This document shows, piece by piece, positions 28,695 to 37,812 of a stretch of DNA of 48,451 bases (position 1 is the stretch's first letter; each line of letters opens with the position of its first letter). The stretch covers positions 1-48,451 of the forward strand of contig WRJQ01000008.1 of assembly GCA_009778485.1 (NCBI GenBank), read 5' to 3'. Below the pieces are notes generated by a model. That model was not told the origin of the DNA. It saw only the letters and a program-made list of their open reading frames with translations, and did no database searches. The DNA is from Oscillospiraceae bacterium. Lineage in GTDB: Bacteria > Bacillota > Clostridia > Oscillospirales > Oscillospiraceae. The position numbers and the translations under genes were made by a program.

Positions 28695-30540
28695 CTTTTT
28701 CGTCGTCGTCCTCAACTACTTCATAATCAGCGTCGTAGTATTCGCCCGCGCCGCCGTCTCCGCCCGGAGAACCCGCGTCGCCGTCACCGCCAGCCCCGTC
28801 CTGCGGGGCAGCCTGGCTGTAAATCTTCTCGCTCACAGCGTAAAACGCCTTTTCGAGCTCCTCAACGGACTGCTTGATCGCTTCCGTATCCGTGCCCGCC
28901 ATGGCGGTCTTTACTTTCGAGATAGCCTCCTCGATGGTTTGTTTATCCGCAGCTTCGATCTTGTCTCCCATTTCGTCGAGAGTCTTCTCGCTCTGGTAGA
29001 CCATGTTGTCGGCCTGGTTACGGGTGTCGGCCTCGTCGCGCTTCTTTGCGTCCTCTGCTGCGAACTGCTCCGCCTCCTTGACAGCCTTTTCAATATCCTC
29101 GTTGGAGAGGTTGGCGGAGGCCGTTATAGTGATATGCTGCTCCCTGCCCGTCCCCAGGTCTTTCGCCGAGACATTGACAATGCCGTTCGCGTCGATATCG
29201 AAAGTCACTTCAATCTGCGGGATACCCCTGCGCGCCGGGGCGATGCCGTCGAGGTGGAACCTCCCGAGAGATTTGTTGAACTGGGCCATTTCGCGCTCGC
29301 CCTGCAGCACGTTGACTTCGACTGAGGTCTGGTTGTCTGCGGCTGTAGAGAAGACCTGGCTTTTCTTGGTAGGAATTGTCGTGTTGCGCTCGATCAGCTT
29401 TGTGAAAACGCCGCCAAGGGTCTCGATGCCGAGCGAAAGAGGCGTGACGTCCAGGAGCAGGATGCCCTCGACGTCACCGCCGAGCACGCCGCCCTGGATG
29501 GCAGCGCCCGCCGCGACGCATTCATCCGGATTGATGCCCCGGAACGGGTCTTTTCCCGTGATGCGCTTGACAGCGTCCTGGACGGCGGGGATGCGCGTCG
29601 ATCCGCCTACGAGGAGCACTTTGGAAAGCTGCGAAGCGTTGAGACCGGAGTCCGACAAAGCCTGATTCACGGGGCCGAGCGTCTTCTCGATGAGATGCGC
29701 GGTCAGTTCGTTGAACTTCGCCCTCGTCAAAGTGCAGTCAAGGTGCTTGGGCCCTGTTGCGTCAGCGGTGATGTACGGCAGGTTGATGGTGGCCGTAGTG
29801 ACGCCGCTGAGGTCGGTCTTAGCCTTCTCCGCCGCTTCGCGCAGGCGCTGCAGCGCGATCTTGTCGGTGGAAAGGTCGATGCCGTTATCCTTCTTAAACT
29901 CCGCAAGCATGTAGTTGACGACGCACTCGTCGAAATCGTCGCCGCCCAGGCGGTTATTGCCCGCCGTAGCCAGCACTTCGATGACGCCGTCGCCGATCTC
30001 GAGGATGGAAACGTCGAACGTGCCGCCCCCGAGGTCGTAGACCATGATCTTCTGCTCGCTCTCCTTGTCGAGCCCGTACGCCAGAGCCGCTGCCGTCGGC
30101 TCGTTGATAATGCGCTTGACGTCGAGCCCCGCAATCTTGCCGGCATCCTTTGTCGCCTGCCTCTGCGCGTCGGTAAAGTAAGCTGGCACCGTTATGACGG
30201 CCTCCGTTACCTTTGCGCCCAGATAAGTCTCGGCGTCGGTCTTCAGCTTCTGCAGCACCATCGCGGATATCTCCTGCGGAGTGTACTGCTTGCTGTCGAT
30301 TGAGACCCTGTAGGCGCTGCCCATCTCTCGCTTTATCGAAGAGACGGTGCGGTCCGGATTCGTGATTGCCTGCCGTTTCGCGACATGCCCGACCATCCGC
30401 TCGCCGTCTGCGGAGAACGCGACGACGGAAGGCGTCGTGCGGCTTCCCTCCGCGTTGGCGATGATGACAGGCTCGCCGCCTTCAATGACCGACACGCACG
30501 AGTTAGTAGTCCCCAGGTCTATTCCTATGATTTTTCCCAT
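28687..30540 (-). CDS. dnaK: Chaperone protein DnaK
   Basis: [42 protein letters not shown], complete. Confidence 0.98.
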   Translation of the reverse strand: MGKIIGIDLGTTNSCVSVIEGGEPVIIANAEGSRTTPSVVAFSADGERMVGHVAKRQAITNPDRTVSSIKREMGSAYRVSIDSKQYTPQEISAMVLQKLKTDAETYLGAKVTEAVITVPAYFTDAQRQATKDAGKIAGLDVKRIINEPTAAALAYGLDKESEQKIMVYDLGGGTFDVSILEIGDGVIEVLATAGNNRLGGDDFDECVVNYMLAEFKKDNGIDLSTDKIALQRLREAAEKAKTDLSGVTTATINLPYITADATGPKHLDCTLTRAKFNELTAHLIEKTLGPVNQALSDSGLNASQLSKVLLVGGSTRIPAVQDAVKRITGKDPFRGINPDECVAAGAAIQGGVLGGDVEGILLLDVTPLSLGIETLGGVFTKLIERNTTIPTKKSQVFSTAADNQTSVEVNVLQGEREMAQFNKSLGRFHLDGIAPARRGIPQIEVTFDIDANGIVNVSAKDLGTGREQHITITASANLSNEDIEKAVKEAEQFAAEDAKKRDEADTRNQADNMVYQSEKTLDEMGDKIEAADKQTIEEAISKVKTAMAGTDTEAIKQSVEELEKAFYAVSEKIYSQAAPQDGAGGDGDAGSPGGDGGAGEYYDADYEVVEDDDEKDA

Positions 30541-30674
30541 GTAAAAACACCTCCGTATTGTTGTTGGCTATAAGAATACCATGCATTTCTTGTCGTAGGG
30601 ATGCGCAGTATACTCAGTCACAAGTGTTCCGAGCTTGACTATCGTCTTCATCGAGCTGACAGCACATTTCAGCT

Positions 30675-31418
30675 TTACTGCCCCGGGTTCGCGACGACTA
30701 CCGTCGAAAACCGTATTACCTTATCCCCAAGCGTGAAGCCCTTTTGGAACTCCTCCGCAACGACGTTCTCTCCAAAATCAGGGTTCTCCACGGCCATGAC
30801 CGCATTGTGGCGGTTCGGATCGAAGACCTCGCCGACAGCCTGTATAGGCTTGACGCCGAACCCTTCGAGGATTTGCTCCATCTGCGCCATAATCATCTCG
30901 ACGCCTTTGTAGAAAGGCTCGTCGGAACAGTCGGTATTCAATGCGCGTTCTATGTTGTCGTACACAGGCAAAAGCCTGGTGATCGCATCTGCGCGCGCAT
31001 CGCTGTAAGCAGCCTGCATCTCTTTGGAACTGCGCTTGCGATAGTTGTCGTACTCCGCCGCGAGGCGCAAATACTTGTCGCGCTCAGCCGCGAGGTCGTC
31101 GGCCTGCGAAGACGAGCGCTCAGCATCGCCGTCGCCGCCATCGCCGCCATTGTCGCCGGTGACATAGTCGCCGTTTGCACGGTTGGCGGCATTATCGCCG
31201 TTTGCAGACTCCGCTCCGTCAGTGCCGCCCTTGCCGCCTGCGCCGCCTGCGTTTATCGCTGCAGCCTCGCTCGCATATTCCGTCGCGGACGCGCCGCCCT
31301 TCGACGCGCGGCCGGATTTTGCATGCTTCTTCTTAGCCGTGTCCGTGGCTTCATCCCGCTCAGCGGAAGAACCGCCGGAAACCATATCGTCAGTCGTCCT
31401 TGCCAATTTCGTCTTCAT
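30675..31418 (-). CDS. grpE: Nucleotide exchange factor GrpE
   Basis: AAEYDNYRKRSSKEM...PVYDNIERAL...MEQILEGFGVKPIQAVGEVFDPNRHNAVMAVE. Confidence 0.95.
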   Translation of the reverse strand: MKTKLARTTDDMVSGGSSAERDEATDTAKKKHAKSGRASKGGASATEYASEAAAINAGGAGGKGGTDGAESANGDNAANRANGDYVTGDNGGDGGDGDAERSSSQADDLAAERDKYLRLAAEYDNYRKRSSKEMQAAYSDARADAITRLLPVYDNIERALNTDCSDEPFYKGVEMIMAQMEQILEGFGVKPIQAVGEVFDPNRHNAVMAVENPDFGENVVAEEFQKGFTLGDKVIRFSTVVVANPGQ

Positions 31419-32484
31419 CTCCTATGCCGCTGTTCTTGTCCGCGCTGATGCTCTGAAGCTCGCTCGCAGAAAGGAGCCAGCTCAACCCCTGCGCGATATA
31501 TGAAAGGCGCGCCGCAACCTTGGAATAATCCATCCTCGTGGGGCCGACGACGCCGATGAGCCCCTGCATATCCCCGCCCGCGTCATACCTGACAGCCATC
31601 ACGCTGGAATCGCGCAACTCATCCGCGAGGTTTTCGGGTCCGATCGTAATCTTGATCTCCCCGGTGGCGTCCGGCGACGGCAGCCGCGCAATCTCGTTAT
31701 CGTCGGAGAGATACTTTATGAGCCGCCGCGCTTTCTCGACGTCGCGGTACTCGGGGTGGCTGAGAAGGTTCACAGCTCCTGACACCCGCGACTGGCCGGC
31801 CTTGGCCTCGATCAGGAGTTCTATCGTGAAACCCGCTGCCACCGCGACGATCCCTGTCGTATCGCCGACAGCCCGTTCCGAGGCGGTGATGAGCGCCGGC
31901 GTGATCCGCTCCTCCGCGAGGCCTGTGAAACTGGCGTTGAAAACCGACGACAGCTTTGTCAGAAACGCCGGCTCTGTCGGCAAAGTCAGATGCACAAGCT
32001 TGTTCTTCACGGAGTCATTGTTGAGAAGAGCGACGATAATGAACGTAAAAGAGTCCACAAAAATCATGTCGAACCGCGCAATGCTGATTCCCCCTGCCAT
32101 GGAGGACATGGCATACGCGGGGTAGGTGGTCATCCTGGAGACGAGGTCCCCGGCGTTGTCGAGCAGGTGGCCCTGCCCGGGAGCGCCGCTCCTGAGCGCG
32201 CTGCTGATCGCGATCTCATCGTCGTTTGAAAGCTTGTGCTCGCTCATCAGCTCGTTGACATATACGCGATAGCCCAGCGCCGACGGCACCCTGCCTGCGG
32301 AAGTGTGCGGCTGCTCGAGCAAGCCCAGCGACTCCAGCTCCGCCATCTCGTTGCGGATCGTTGCGGAAGATATCGCGGAGCCGAACACGGAGGCGACGGT
32401 CTTCGACCCGACCGGTTCGGCCGTCTTGACGTATTGCTCGATAACGGCGCGGAGGATTTCTTTTTTCCGGTCATTGAGTATCAT
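31390..32484 (-). CDS. hrcA: Heat-inducible transcription repressor HrcA
   Basis: LNDRKKEILRAVIEQYVKTAEPVGSKTVA...SSATIRNEMAELESLGLLEQPHTSAGRVPSALGYRVYV. Confidence 0.97.
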   Translation of the reverse strand: MILNDRKKEILRAVIEQYVKTAEPVGSKTVASVFGSAISSATIRNEMAELESLGLLEQPHTSAGRVPSALGYRVYVNELMSEHKLSNDDEIAISSALRSGAPGQGHLLDNAGDLVSRMTTYPAYAMSSMAGGISIARFDMIFVDSFTFIIVALLNNDSVKNKLVHLTLPTEPAFLTKLSSVFNASFTGLAEERITPALITASERAVGDTTGIVAVAAGFTIELLIEAKAGQSRVSGAVNLLSHPEYRDVEKARRLIKYLSDDNEIARLPSPDATGEIKITIGPENLADELRDSSVMAVRYDAGGDMQGLIGVVGPTRMDYSKVAARLSYIAQGLSWLLSASELQSISADKNSGIGDEDEIGKDD

Positions 32485-32505
32485 GAAAACCCGCCTCCCT
32501 AGCCG

Positions 32506-32532
32506 TTAGCACTCTCGGCCTTAGAGTGCTAA
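32506..32532 (-). promoter_or_regulatory. CIRCE operator
   Basis: TTAGCACTC-N9-GAGTGCTAA, perfect match to the CIRCE consensus. Confidence 0.98.
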
Positions 32533-32536
32533 ACAC

Positions 32537-32565
32537 AATTTAACACCGTACAAGGGCGTTGTCAA
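32537..32565 (-). promoter_or_regulatory. Sigma-A promoter of the hrcA operon
   Basis: Minus strand TTGACA-17 bp-TAAATT immediately upstream of CIRCE. Confidence 0.8.
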
Positions 32566-32620
32566 GAGCCAAAGCGCGTATGTTTTCATTTTGTTCATTT
32601 TGTCCTGTTGCTCGATATCC

Positions 32621-32710
32621 GAAGCTGCGCGGCATGGTTTTTGTTGTTTCGGTCAGTACCGGCCTTTTCACCGGTATTCCCTCAACAACAAAACCATACC
32701 ACGCAGCTTC
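32621..32710 (-). repeat. 90-bp long hairpin (possible structured RNA or MITE)
   Basis: gaagctgcgcggcatggtttttgttgtt...aacaacaaaaccataccacgcagcttc with internal accgg/ccggt stem. Confidence 0.75.
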
Positions 32711-32863
32711 AATAGGCAGCAGGCAACAGTAACCATTTTGTTAATATTTGTTGTTGCAATTGTTATTTGCGTACATTAGACTGGAAACCCACCCCAAGAA
32801 GACAGGAGTATGTGGCCGGATCAAGATTTCTCACAGACCTCGAGGAAAGGGGACTGAGATGCT

Positions 32864-33508
32864 ATGAAAAAGCTACCGCCCCGCGCGATACACCTGCTAG
32901 CCGCGCTTATAGCGGGCTTCATAATATCCGCAGCAGTCACAAAGCTGACAGGGTTTTCAATATTCGGCGCAGCCCGCGAAAAGCCCCTGTCAGCAAAGGA
33001 AGCAAGCAATGAAAAGCTGACGGCGCTGGCATTTGAAACCCTCGAAGTTATAAAAGCGGGCGATTACCGCGCCCTGTCGAAAATCGCCCACCCGGAAGAA
33101 GGCGTCGTCTTCTCGCCCTGCGCCACCGTCAACCCGGGCACGAACAAATGCTTCCTGCCGGACATGATTGCCGCATTCGGCAAAGACAAGAACGCATACG
33201 TCTGGGGCGTCGCAGCAGCCGGCGGAGAACCGATTGAGATGACAGCCCCCGAGTATTTTTCGATGTTCGTGTTCGACAGGGACTACACCGCCGCGTCTGT
33301 CGTAGGCATAAACCGCGTTGTCCGCAGCGGCAATGCCCTTGAAAACATCAGGGAAGTGTTCCCTGATGTCCTTTTTGTCGACTTCTTCTATCCGGGCGGG
33401 GAAAGGGATCCTGCCGACGAGCAGGACTGGAGCAGCCTGCGGCTCGGGTATGAGGAGTATGGCGGCGCGCTCAAGCTGAGGGTGATTCTCCGCAGCGACT
33501 GGAACTGA
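32864..33508 (+). CDS. Hypothetical protein with N-terminal membrane anchor
   Basis: 214 aa; hydrophobic LLAALIAGFIISAAVT; RBS-like ggaaaggggactgag upstream. Confidence 0.7.
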   Translation: MKKLPPRAIHLLAALIAGFIISAAVTKLTGFSIFGAAREKPLSAKEASNEKLTALAFETLEVIKAGDYRALSKIAHPEEGVVFSPCATVNPGTNKCFLPDMIAAFGKDKNAYVWGVAAAGGEPIEMTAPEYFSMFVFDRDYTAASVVGINRVVRSGNALENIREVFPDVLFVDFFYPGGERDPADEQDWSSLRLGYEEYGGALKLRVILRSDWN

Positions 33509-33527
33509 GACGAGAGGGCGGAGCGAA

Positions 33528-34598
33528 GTGGAGTTTGCGACGACGAACTTGGAAAGCTGCTACCATGAAAACATAAGCCTGAGTGCCGACGGGACAGCGG
33601 TCGTGATACTCGACCAGACGCTGCTCCCGAACGAGGAGCGCTTAATTGAACTGCGCGGCGCGGACGAACTGTACGAAGCCATATACTCACTTAGAATCAG
33701 AGGTGCGCCGGCAATCGGCATATTTGCCGCCTACGCGCTCTATATTTTTGCCCTCGGATTACCGCCCTGCGAACCCGCCGCGTTCCGCGAGCAGACGCTC
33801 GGCTTCAGCGCTCGCCTTTGCTCGGCGCGCCCCACCGCAGTCAACCTCGCGAGGCAACTGCAAAGGATGGAAACCATCGTGCGCAAGCATGGTAACGCCC
33901 CGCGCGCCGACCAGCTCGCTGCAATGAAAGGCGAAGCCGAAGCGATTCGGTGCGAAGACATCGAAATGTGCCGCGCAATCTCCGAACACGGCCTCACGCT
34001 GATTGGCGAAGGGCAGGGAGTCCTCACGCACTGCAACGCCGGGCCGCTCGCGACGTCGCGCTACGGGACCGGGCTGGGAGCCATCCTGCTCGCCCGGGAA
34101 CGCGGAATCAACCTGCGCGTTTACTGCGACGAGACCCGGCCGCTGCTGCAAGGCGCACGGCTGACAGTCTATGAACTCATGAAAGCCGGCGTAGACTGCA
34201 CGCTGATTTGCGACAACATGGCAAGCATCGTGATGAAAGAGGGGAAGATCGATGCAGTCTTCGTCGGCGCAGACCGCGTCGCGCGCAACGGCGACGCCGC
34301 GAACAAGATAGGCACGAGCGGCGTGGCGATACTAGCGAAGCACTACGGAATCCCGTTCTACGTTTTCTGCCCCTCGTCGACGATTGACCCGGACTGCGCG
34401 AGCGGCGGCGAAATTGTAATAGAGCAACGCCCGCCGCAAGAAATATCGCAGCTATACTTTGAAAAACCAATCGCGCCGGCGGGCGCCAAATGCTACAACC
34501 CGGCGTTCGACGTGACGGACAGCAGCCTCATATCGGCGATAGTCACGGAAGGCGGAGTGCACAGGGGGCCGTACGATTTTTCGGATAAGGAGCAGTAG
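33528..34598 (+). CDS. mtnA: S-methyl-5-thioribose-1-phosphate isomerase family protein
   Basis: RIRGAPAIGIFAAYAL, LTHCNAGPLATSRYGTGLGAI, DETRPLLQGARLTVYELMKAGVDCTLICDNMA, GADRVARNGDAANKIGT. Confidence 0.94.
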   Translation: MEFATTNLESCYHENISLSADGTAVVILDQTLLPNEERLIELRGADELYEAIYSLRIRGAPAIGIFAAYALYIFALGLPPCEPAAFREQTLGFSARLCSARPTAVNLARQLQRMETIVRKHGNAPRADQLAAMKGEAEAIRCEDIEMCRAISEHGLTLIGEGQGVLTHCNAGPLATSRYGTGLGAILLARERGINLRVYCDETRPLLQGARLTVYELMKAGVDCTLICDNMASIVMKEGKIDAVFVGADRVARNGDAANKIGTSGVAILAKHYGIPFYVFCPSSTIDPDCASGGEIVIEQRPPQEISQLYFEKPIAPAGAKCYNPAFDVTDSSLISAIVTEGGVHRGPYDFSDKEQ

Positions 34599-34604
34599 CT
34601 GCAC

Positions 34605-35282
34605 ATGAACAGAGCAGTTGACGAAGCAGCAGCCCGCCGCGACATAGTCGAAGCCGGCAGAAGAATGTACATTAGGGGATTCATCGCCGGGAACGACGGC
34701 AACATAAGCGCGCGCATATCGCAGGAAGAAATCATCGTGACGCCAAGCGGCGTATCCAAAGGCTTCCTTGACGAAAGCGCGCTGATAAAACTCGACCTCG
34801 GCGGAAACGTCGTGAGCGGGGAAGCAAAACCATCGTCCGAAGTCAAAATGCACCTCGCGATCTACAAGGCAAACCCCGCGATATCATCAGTCTGCCACGC
34901 GCACCCGCCCGTATCGGCCGCGTTCGCGGCAGCAGGAGTTGCTTTGGATAAAGCATACTTGCAGGAGACCGTCATGCTGCTCGGAGTCGTGCCCGTCGCG
35001 AAGTACGCGCAACCCGGCTCCGAGGAACTCGCGGCGGGGGCAGCATCCCTCTGCCGCGACTACCACGCCGCGCTGCTGGAGCAGCACGGAGCGGTTACCT
35101 GGGGCGACAGCGTCATGCAAGCGCTATACCGGATGGAGAGCGTCGAGTATACAGCGACAGTCGCTATGTACAGCAAAATGCTCGGCTTCACCCGCACGAT
35201 GGACCGGGATGCAATCGCGCAGCTGGTCAGCCAGCGACCGAACTGGGGAATAACCGCCGGCCTTGGAACGTTCTCGGAATGA
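34605..35282 (+). CDS. Class II aldolase/adducin family protein
   Basis: GNDGNISAR, TPSGVSKGFL, SEVKMHLAIY, CHAHPPVSAAFA, LLEQHGAVTWG. Confidence 0.92.
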   Translation: MNRAVDEAAARRDIVEAGRRMYIRGFIAGNDGNISARISQEEIIVTPSGVSKGFLDESALIKLDLGGNVVSGEAKPSSEVKMHLAIYKANPAISSVCHAHPPVSAAFAAAGVALDKAYLQETVMLLGVVPVAKYAQPGSEELAAGAASLCRDYHAALLEQHGAVTWGDSVMQALYRMESVEYTATVAMYSKMLGFTRTMDRDAIAQLVSQRPNWGITAGLGTFSE

Positions 35283-35333
35283 GTTGCACTACAATGCACC
35301 TGCCCAAATGTCCCGTCCGCGCAGTGGACACCT

Positions 35334-35368
35334 TAACTCCTAACTCCTAACTCCTAACTACTAACTAA
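35334..35368. repeat. TAACTCC heptamer tandem repeat
   Basis: taactcc x3 followed by taactac and taactaaa. Confidence 0.85.
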
Positions 35369-35370
35369 AC

Positions 35371-35420
35371 CCGCGCTCCGCAGAGCGCGGAAGGAAAGCG
35401 CTCCGCAGAGCGCGGAAGGA
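35371..35420 (+). repeat. Two tandem 25-bp hairpin-forming units
   Basis: [cc/aa]gcgctccgcagagcgcggaagga x2; last unit supplies the Shine-Dalgarno-like ggaaggag for the gene at 35429. Confidence 0.85.
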
Positions 35421-35428
35421 GAAAACAA

Positions 35429-36277
35429 ATGCAACTATGCTCAATCGAAATCGACGGACGCCCGCGCGTGGGCGCAAAAACGGAAAAAGGGGTAGCCGAT
35501 CTCACGGCGGCAGGATTCCCCTCAAGCATGAACGAAGTCATACTCGGCGGCGAGACCATGCTAAAACGCATTTCGGAAGCGATGCAAAAAAGCGACCTAC
35601 CGGCCTATGACGCGCAAAGCATAAAGTACCTGCCCGTGACGAAACCCGCGAAAATAATCTGCGAAGGGCTCAACTACACCAGCCACGCGGAAGAAACAGG
35701 CGGCGAAGCGCCCAAGTACCCTATATTCTTCAGCAAGTTCGAAGACTCGCTCAGCGCGCATAACCAGCCCGTAAAGCTGCCGCCCTGGCTGACGCGCTAC
35801 GACTACGAAGCCGAGCTCGTCGTAGTCATAGGGCGCCACGCATACAACATCCCGGCCGAAACAGCCGGCGAGTACATCTTTGGCTATGCCTGCGGCAACG
35901 ACCTGAGCGCGCGCGACAGCCAGTTCCTATCGACGCAGTGGCTGACAGGAAAAGCCCTGCCGGGCTTCGCGCCGGTCGGCCCGTTCATATTGACAAGCGA
36001 CAGCTTCGACCCGGAGAAAAGCAATGGGATATACTGCGAAGTCAACGGCGAGACCGTCCAGGCCGGCGACACGGCAGATATGATATTCACATGCCGCACC
36101 GCGCTGTATGAAGCCTCTAAGTATTTCCCACTCAGCCCCGGCGACCTCATCTTCACAGGTACGCCCGCCGGCGTCATACAAGGGCGCAAAAGGGAAGAGC
36201 GCGTCTGGCTGAAAGCCGGAGACATCGTCAAAGTCCGGATCGACGGAATAGGCGAACTGACGACGCCCCTGATTTAG
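35429..36277 (+). CDS. Fumarylacetoacetate hydrolase family protein
   Basis: NYTSHAEETGGEAPKYPIFFSKFEDSLSAHNQPVKLP, YDYEAELVVVIGRHAYN, GYACGNDLSARDSQF, DLIFTGTPAGVIQG. Confidence 0.94.
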   Translation: MQLCSIEIDGRPRVGAKTEKGVADLTAAGFPSSMNEVILGGETMLKRISEAMQKSDLPAYDAQSIKYLPVTKPAKIICEGLNYTSHAEETGGEAPKYPIFFSKFEDSLSAHNQPVKLPPWLTRYDYEAELVVVIGRHAYNIPAETAGEYIFGYACGNDLSARDSQFLSTQWLTGKALPGFAPVGPFILTSDSFDPEKSNGIYCEVNGETVQAGDTADMIFTCRTALYEASKYFPLSPGDLIFTGTPAGVIQGRKREERVWLKAGDIVKVRIDGIGELTTPLI

Positions 36278-36490
36278 GCTGTTCCTGATCACAGCTTACC
36301 ACCCGGCCCGGCGGCACTCCCATACGGTTGATATTCATTCAACAGGGTGTAGATATTTTTCATTGGTATGATTCGATGCAGCTGTATGATATGGACACGA
36401 CAACCGCTCATAATATCGTCAGTACAGCATATAGGAAGCAACTTGCAAATACCAATTAATTATATCTACACCCCATTCAACATTTGATTG

Positions 36491-36519
36491 TTGACAACAA
36501 GCGCGAAAATAACTATGAT
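36491..36519 (+). promoter_or_regulatory. Strong sigma-A-like promoter for the acyl-CoA dehydrogenase operon
   Basis: TTGACA-17 bp-TATGAT. Confidence 0.7.
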
Positions 36520-36571
36520 TGTACCGTGGGTCGCGAAACCCATAGACCCACAGTATAAGGAGTGAACAGAT

Positions 36572-37717
36572 ATGGATTTCAAACACCCGCCTGAAGACCA
36601 GGACATCATCGACATGGTCCGCGACTTCTGCCTGAAAGAAGTACAACCCATCGCGGCGCAGCTCGACGAGGAAGAACGCTTCCCGGCCGAATCGATAAAA
36701 AAGCTCGGAGAGATGGGCATAATGGGCCTCACATTCCCCGAAAAGTACGGCGGCTCCGGAGTCAGCTATGTCACATACATAGCGACAGTCGCCGAGATAG
36801 CCAGGCATTGCGCGAGCACCAGCATAACAGTATCGGCGCATTCCTCGCTATGCTGCGGCCCGATCTACTACTACGGCACGGAGGAACAAAGAGAAAGATA
36901 CCTCGTGCCGCTCGTAAAAGGCGAAAAACTCGGCGCATTCGGATTCACCGAACCGAGCGCAGGCACCGACGGTGCGAACCAAAAATCCAGAGCCGAAGAC
37001 AAAGGCGACCACTGGCTGATCAACGGCTCGAAAATCTTCATCACGAACGCGGGCTATGCGGACACCTTCGTCATCACAGCCGTGACCGACAAAGAAAAAG
37101 GGCACCGCGGCCTGTCTATGTTTGTCTTCGACAAAGATACCCCCGGCTTCAGCCTCGGAGCCAAAGAAAAGAAAATGGGAATACGCGCCTCATCTACCTG
37201 CGAGTTGCTGTTTGAAGATATGATCGTGCCCAAGGAGAACCTCCTGGGCGAACTCAACAGAGGCTACTACCAGGCCCTGTCTACATTTGACAGCGGGCGC
37301 ATCGGCATAGGCGCTCAGGCGCTCGGCATAGCGGAAAGCGCGATAGAAGAATGCACGAAATACGTCATGCAGCGCGTGCAGTTCGGCCAGCCGATCGGGC
37401 ATTTCCAGAACACGCAGTTCCAGCTTGCGGACATGACGACCCGCGTCGAAGCGGCGCGCCTGCTTATATGCCGCGCGGCGCAAGCCAGGCAGGATAAAGA
37501 ACCCTTCTCGCATTTAGCGGCGCAAGCCAAGCTCTTTGCGTCGGAAACAGCGACCGACGTGACGCGCAGGTGCCTGCAGCTCGTGGGCGGGTACGGGTAT
37601 ATGCGCGAGTACCCATTCGAGCGCTTCATGCGCGACGCGAAGATCACCGAGATATACGAAGGGACGAGCGAAGTCCAAAGGATGGTCATAGCGAACTACA
37701 TGGGCCTGAACAAATAG
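36572..37717 (+). CDS. Acyl-CoA dehydrogenase family protein
   Basis: GAFGFTEPSAGTDGANQKSRAE, FITNAGYADTFVITAVT, QLVGGYGYMREYPFERFMRDAKITEIYEGTSEVQRMVIA. Confidence 0.95.
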   Translation: MDFKHPPEDQDIIDMVRDFCLKEVQPIAAQLDEEERFPAESIKKLGEMGIMGLTFPEKYGGSGVSYVTYIATVAEIARHCASTSITVSAHSSLCCGPIYYYGTEEQRERYLVPLVKGEKLGAFGFTEPSAGTDGANQKSRAEDKGDHWLINGSKIFITNAGYADTFVITAVTDKEKGHRGLSMFVFDKDTPGFSLGAKEKKMGIRASSTCELLFEDMIVPKENLLGELNRGYYQALSTFDSGRIGIGAQALGIAESAIEECTKYVMQRVQFGQPIGHFQNTQFQLADMTTRVEAARLLICRAAQARQDKEPFSHLAAQAKLFASETATDVTRRCLQLVGGYGYMREYPFERFMRDAKITEIYEGTSEVQRMVIANYMGLNK

Positions 37718-37812
37718 GATCCAAGACTCCATAAACTCCCGGGCGCACGCCCGCATGGAACGCCCGGAGCTGCACAGGCTCCCGGATAACCGGGATAAAG
37801 ACAAGAGAGGAA

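Noticed and set aside
27654-28877. 407-aa plus-strand ORF
   Set aside because: Antisense to dnaJ/dnaK; no domain.
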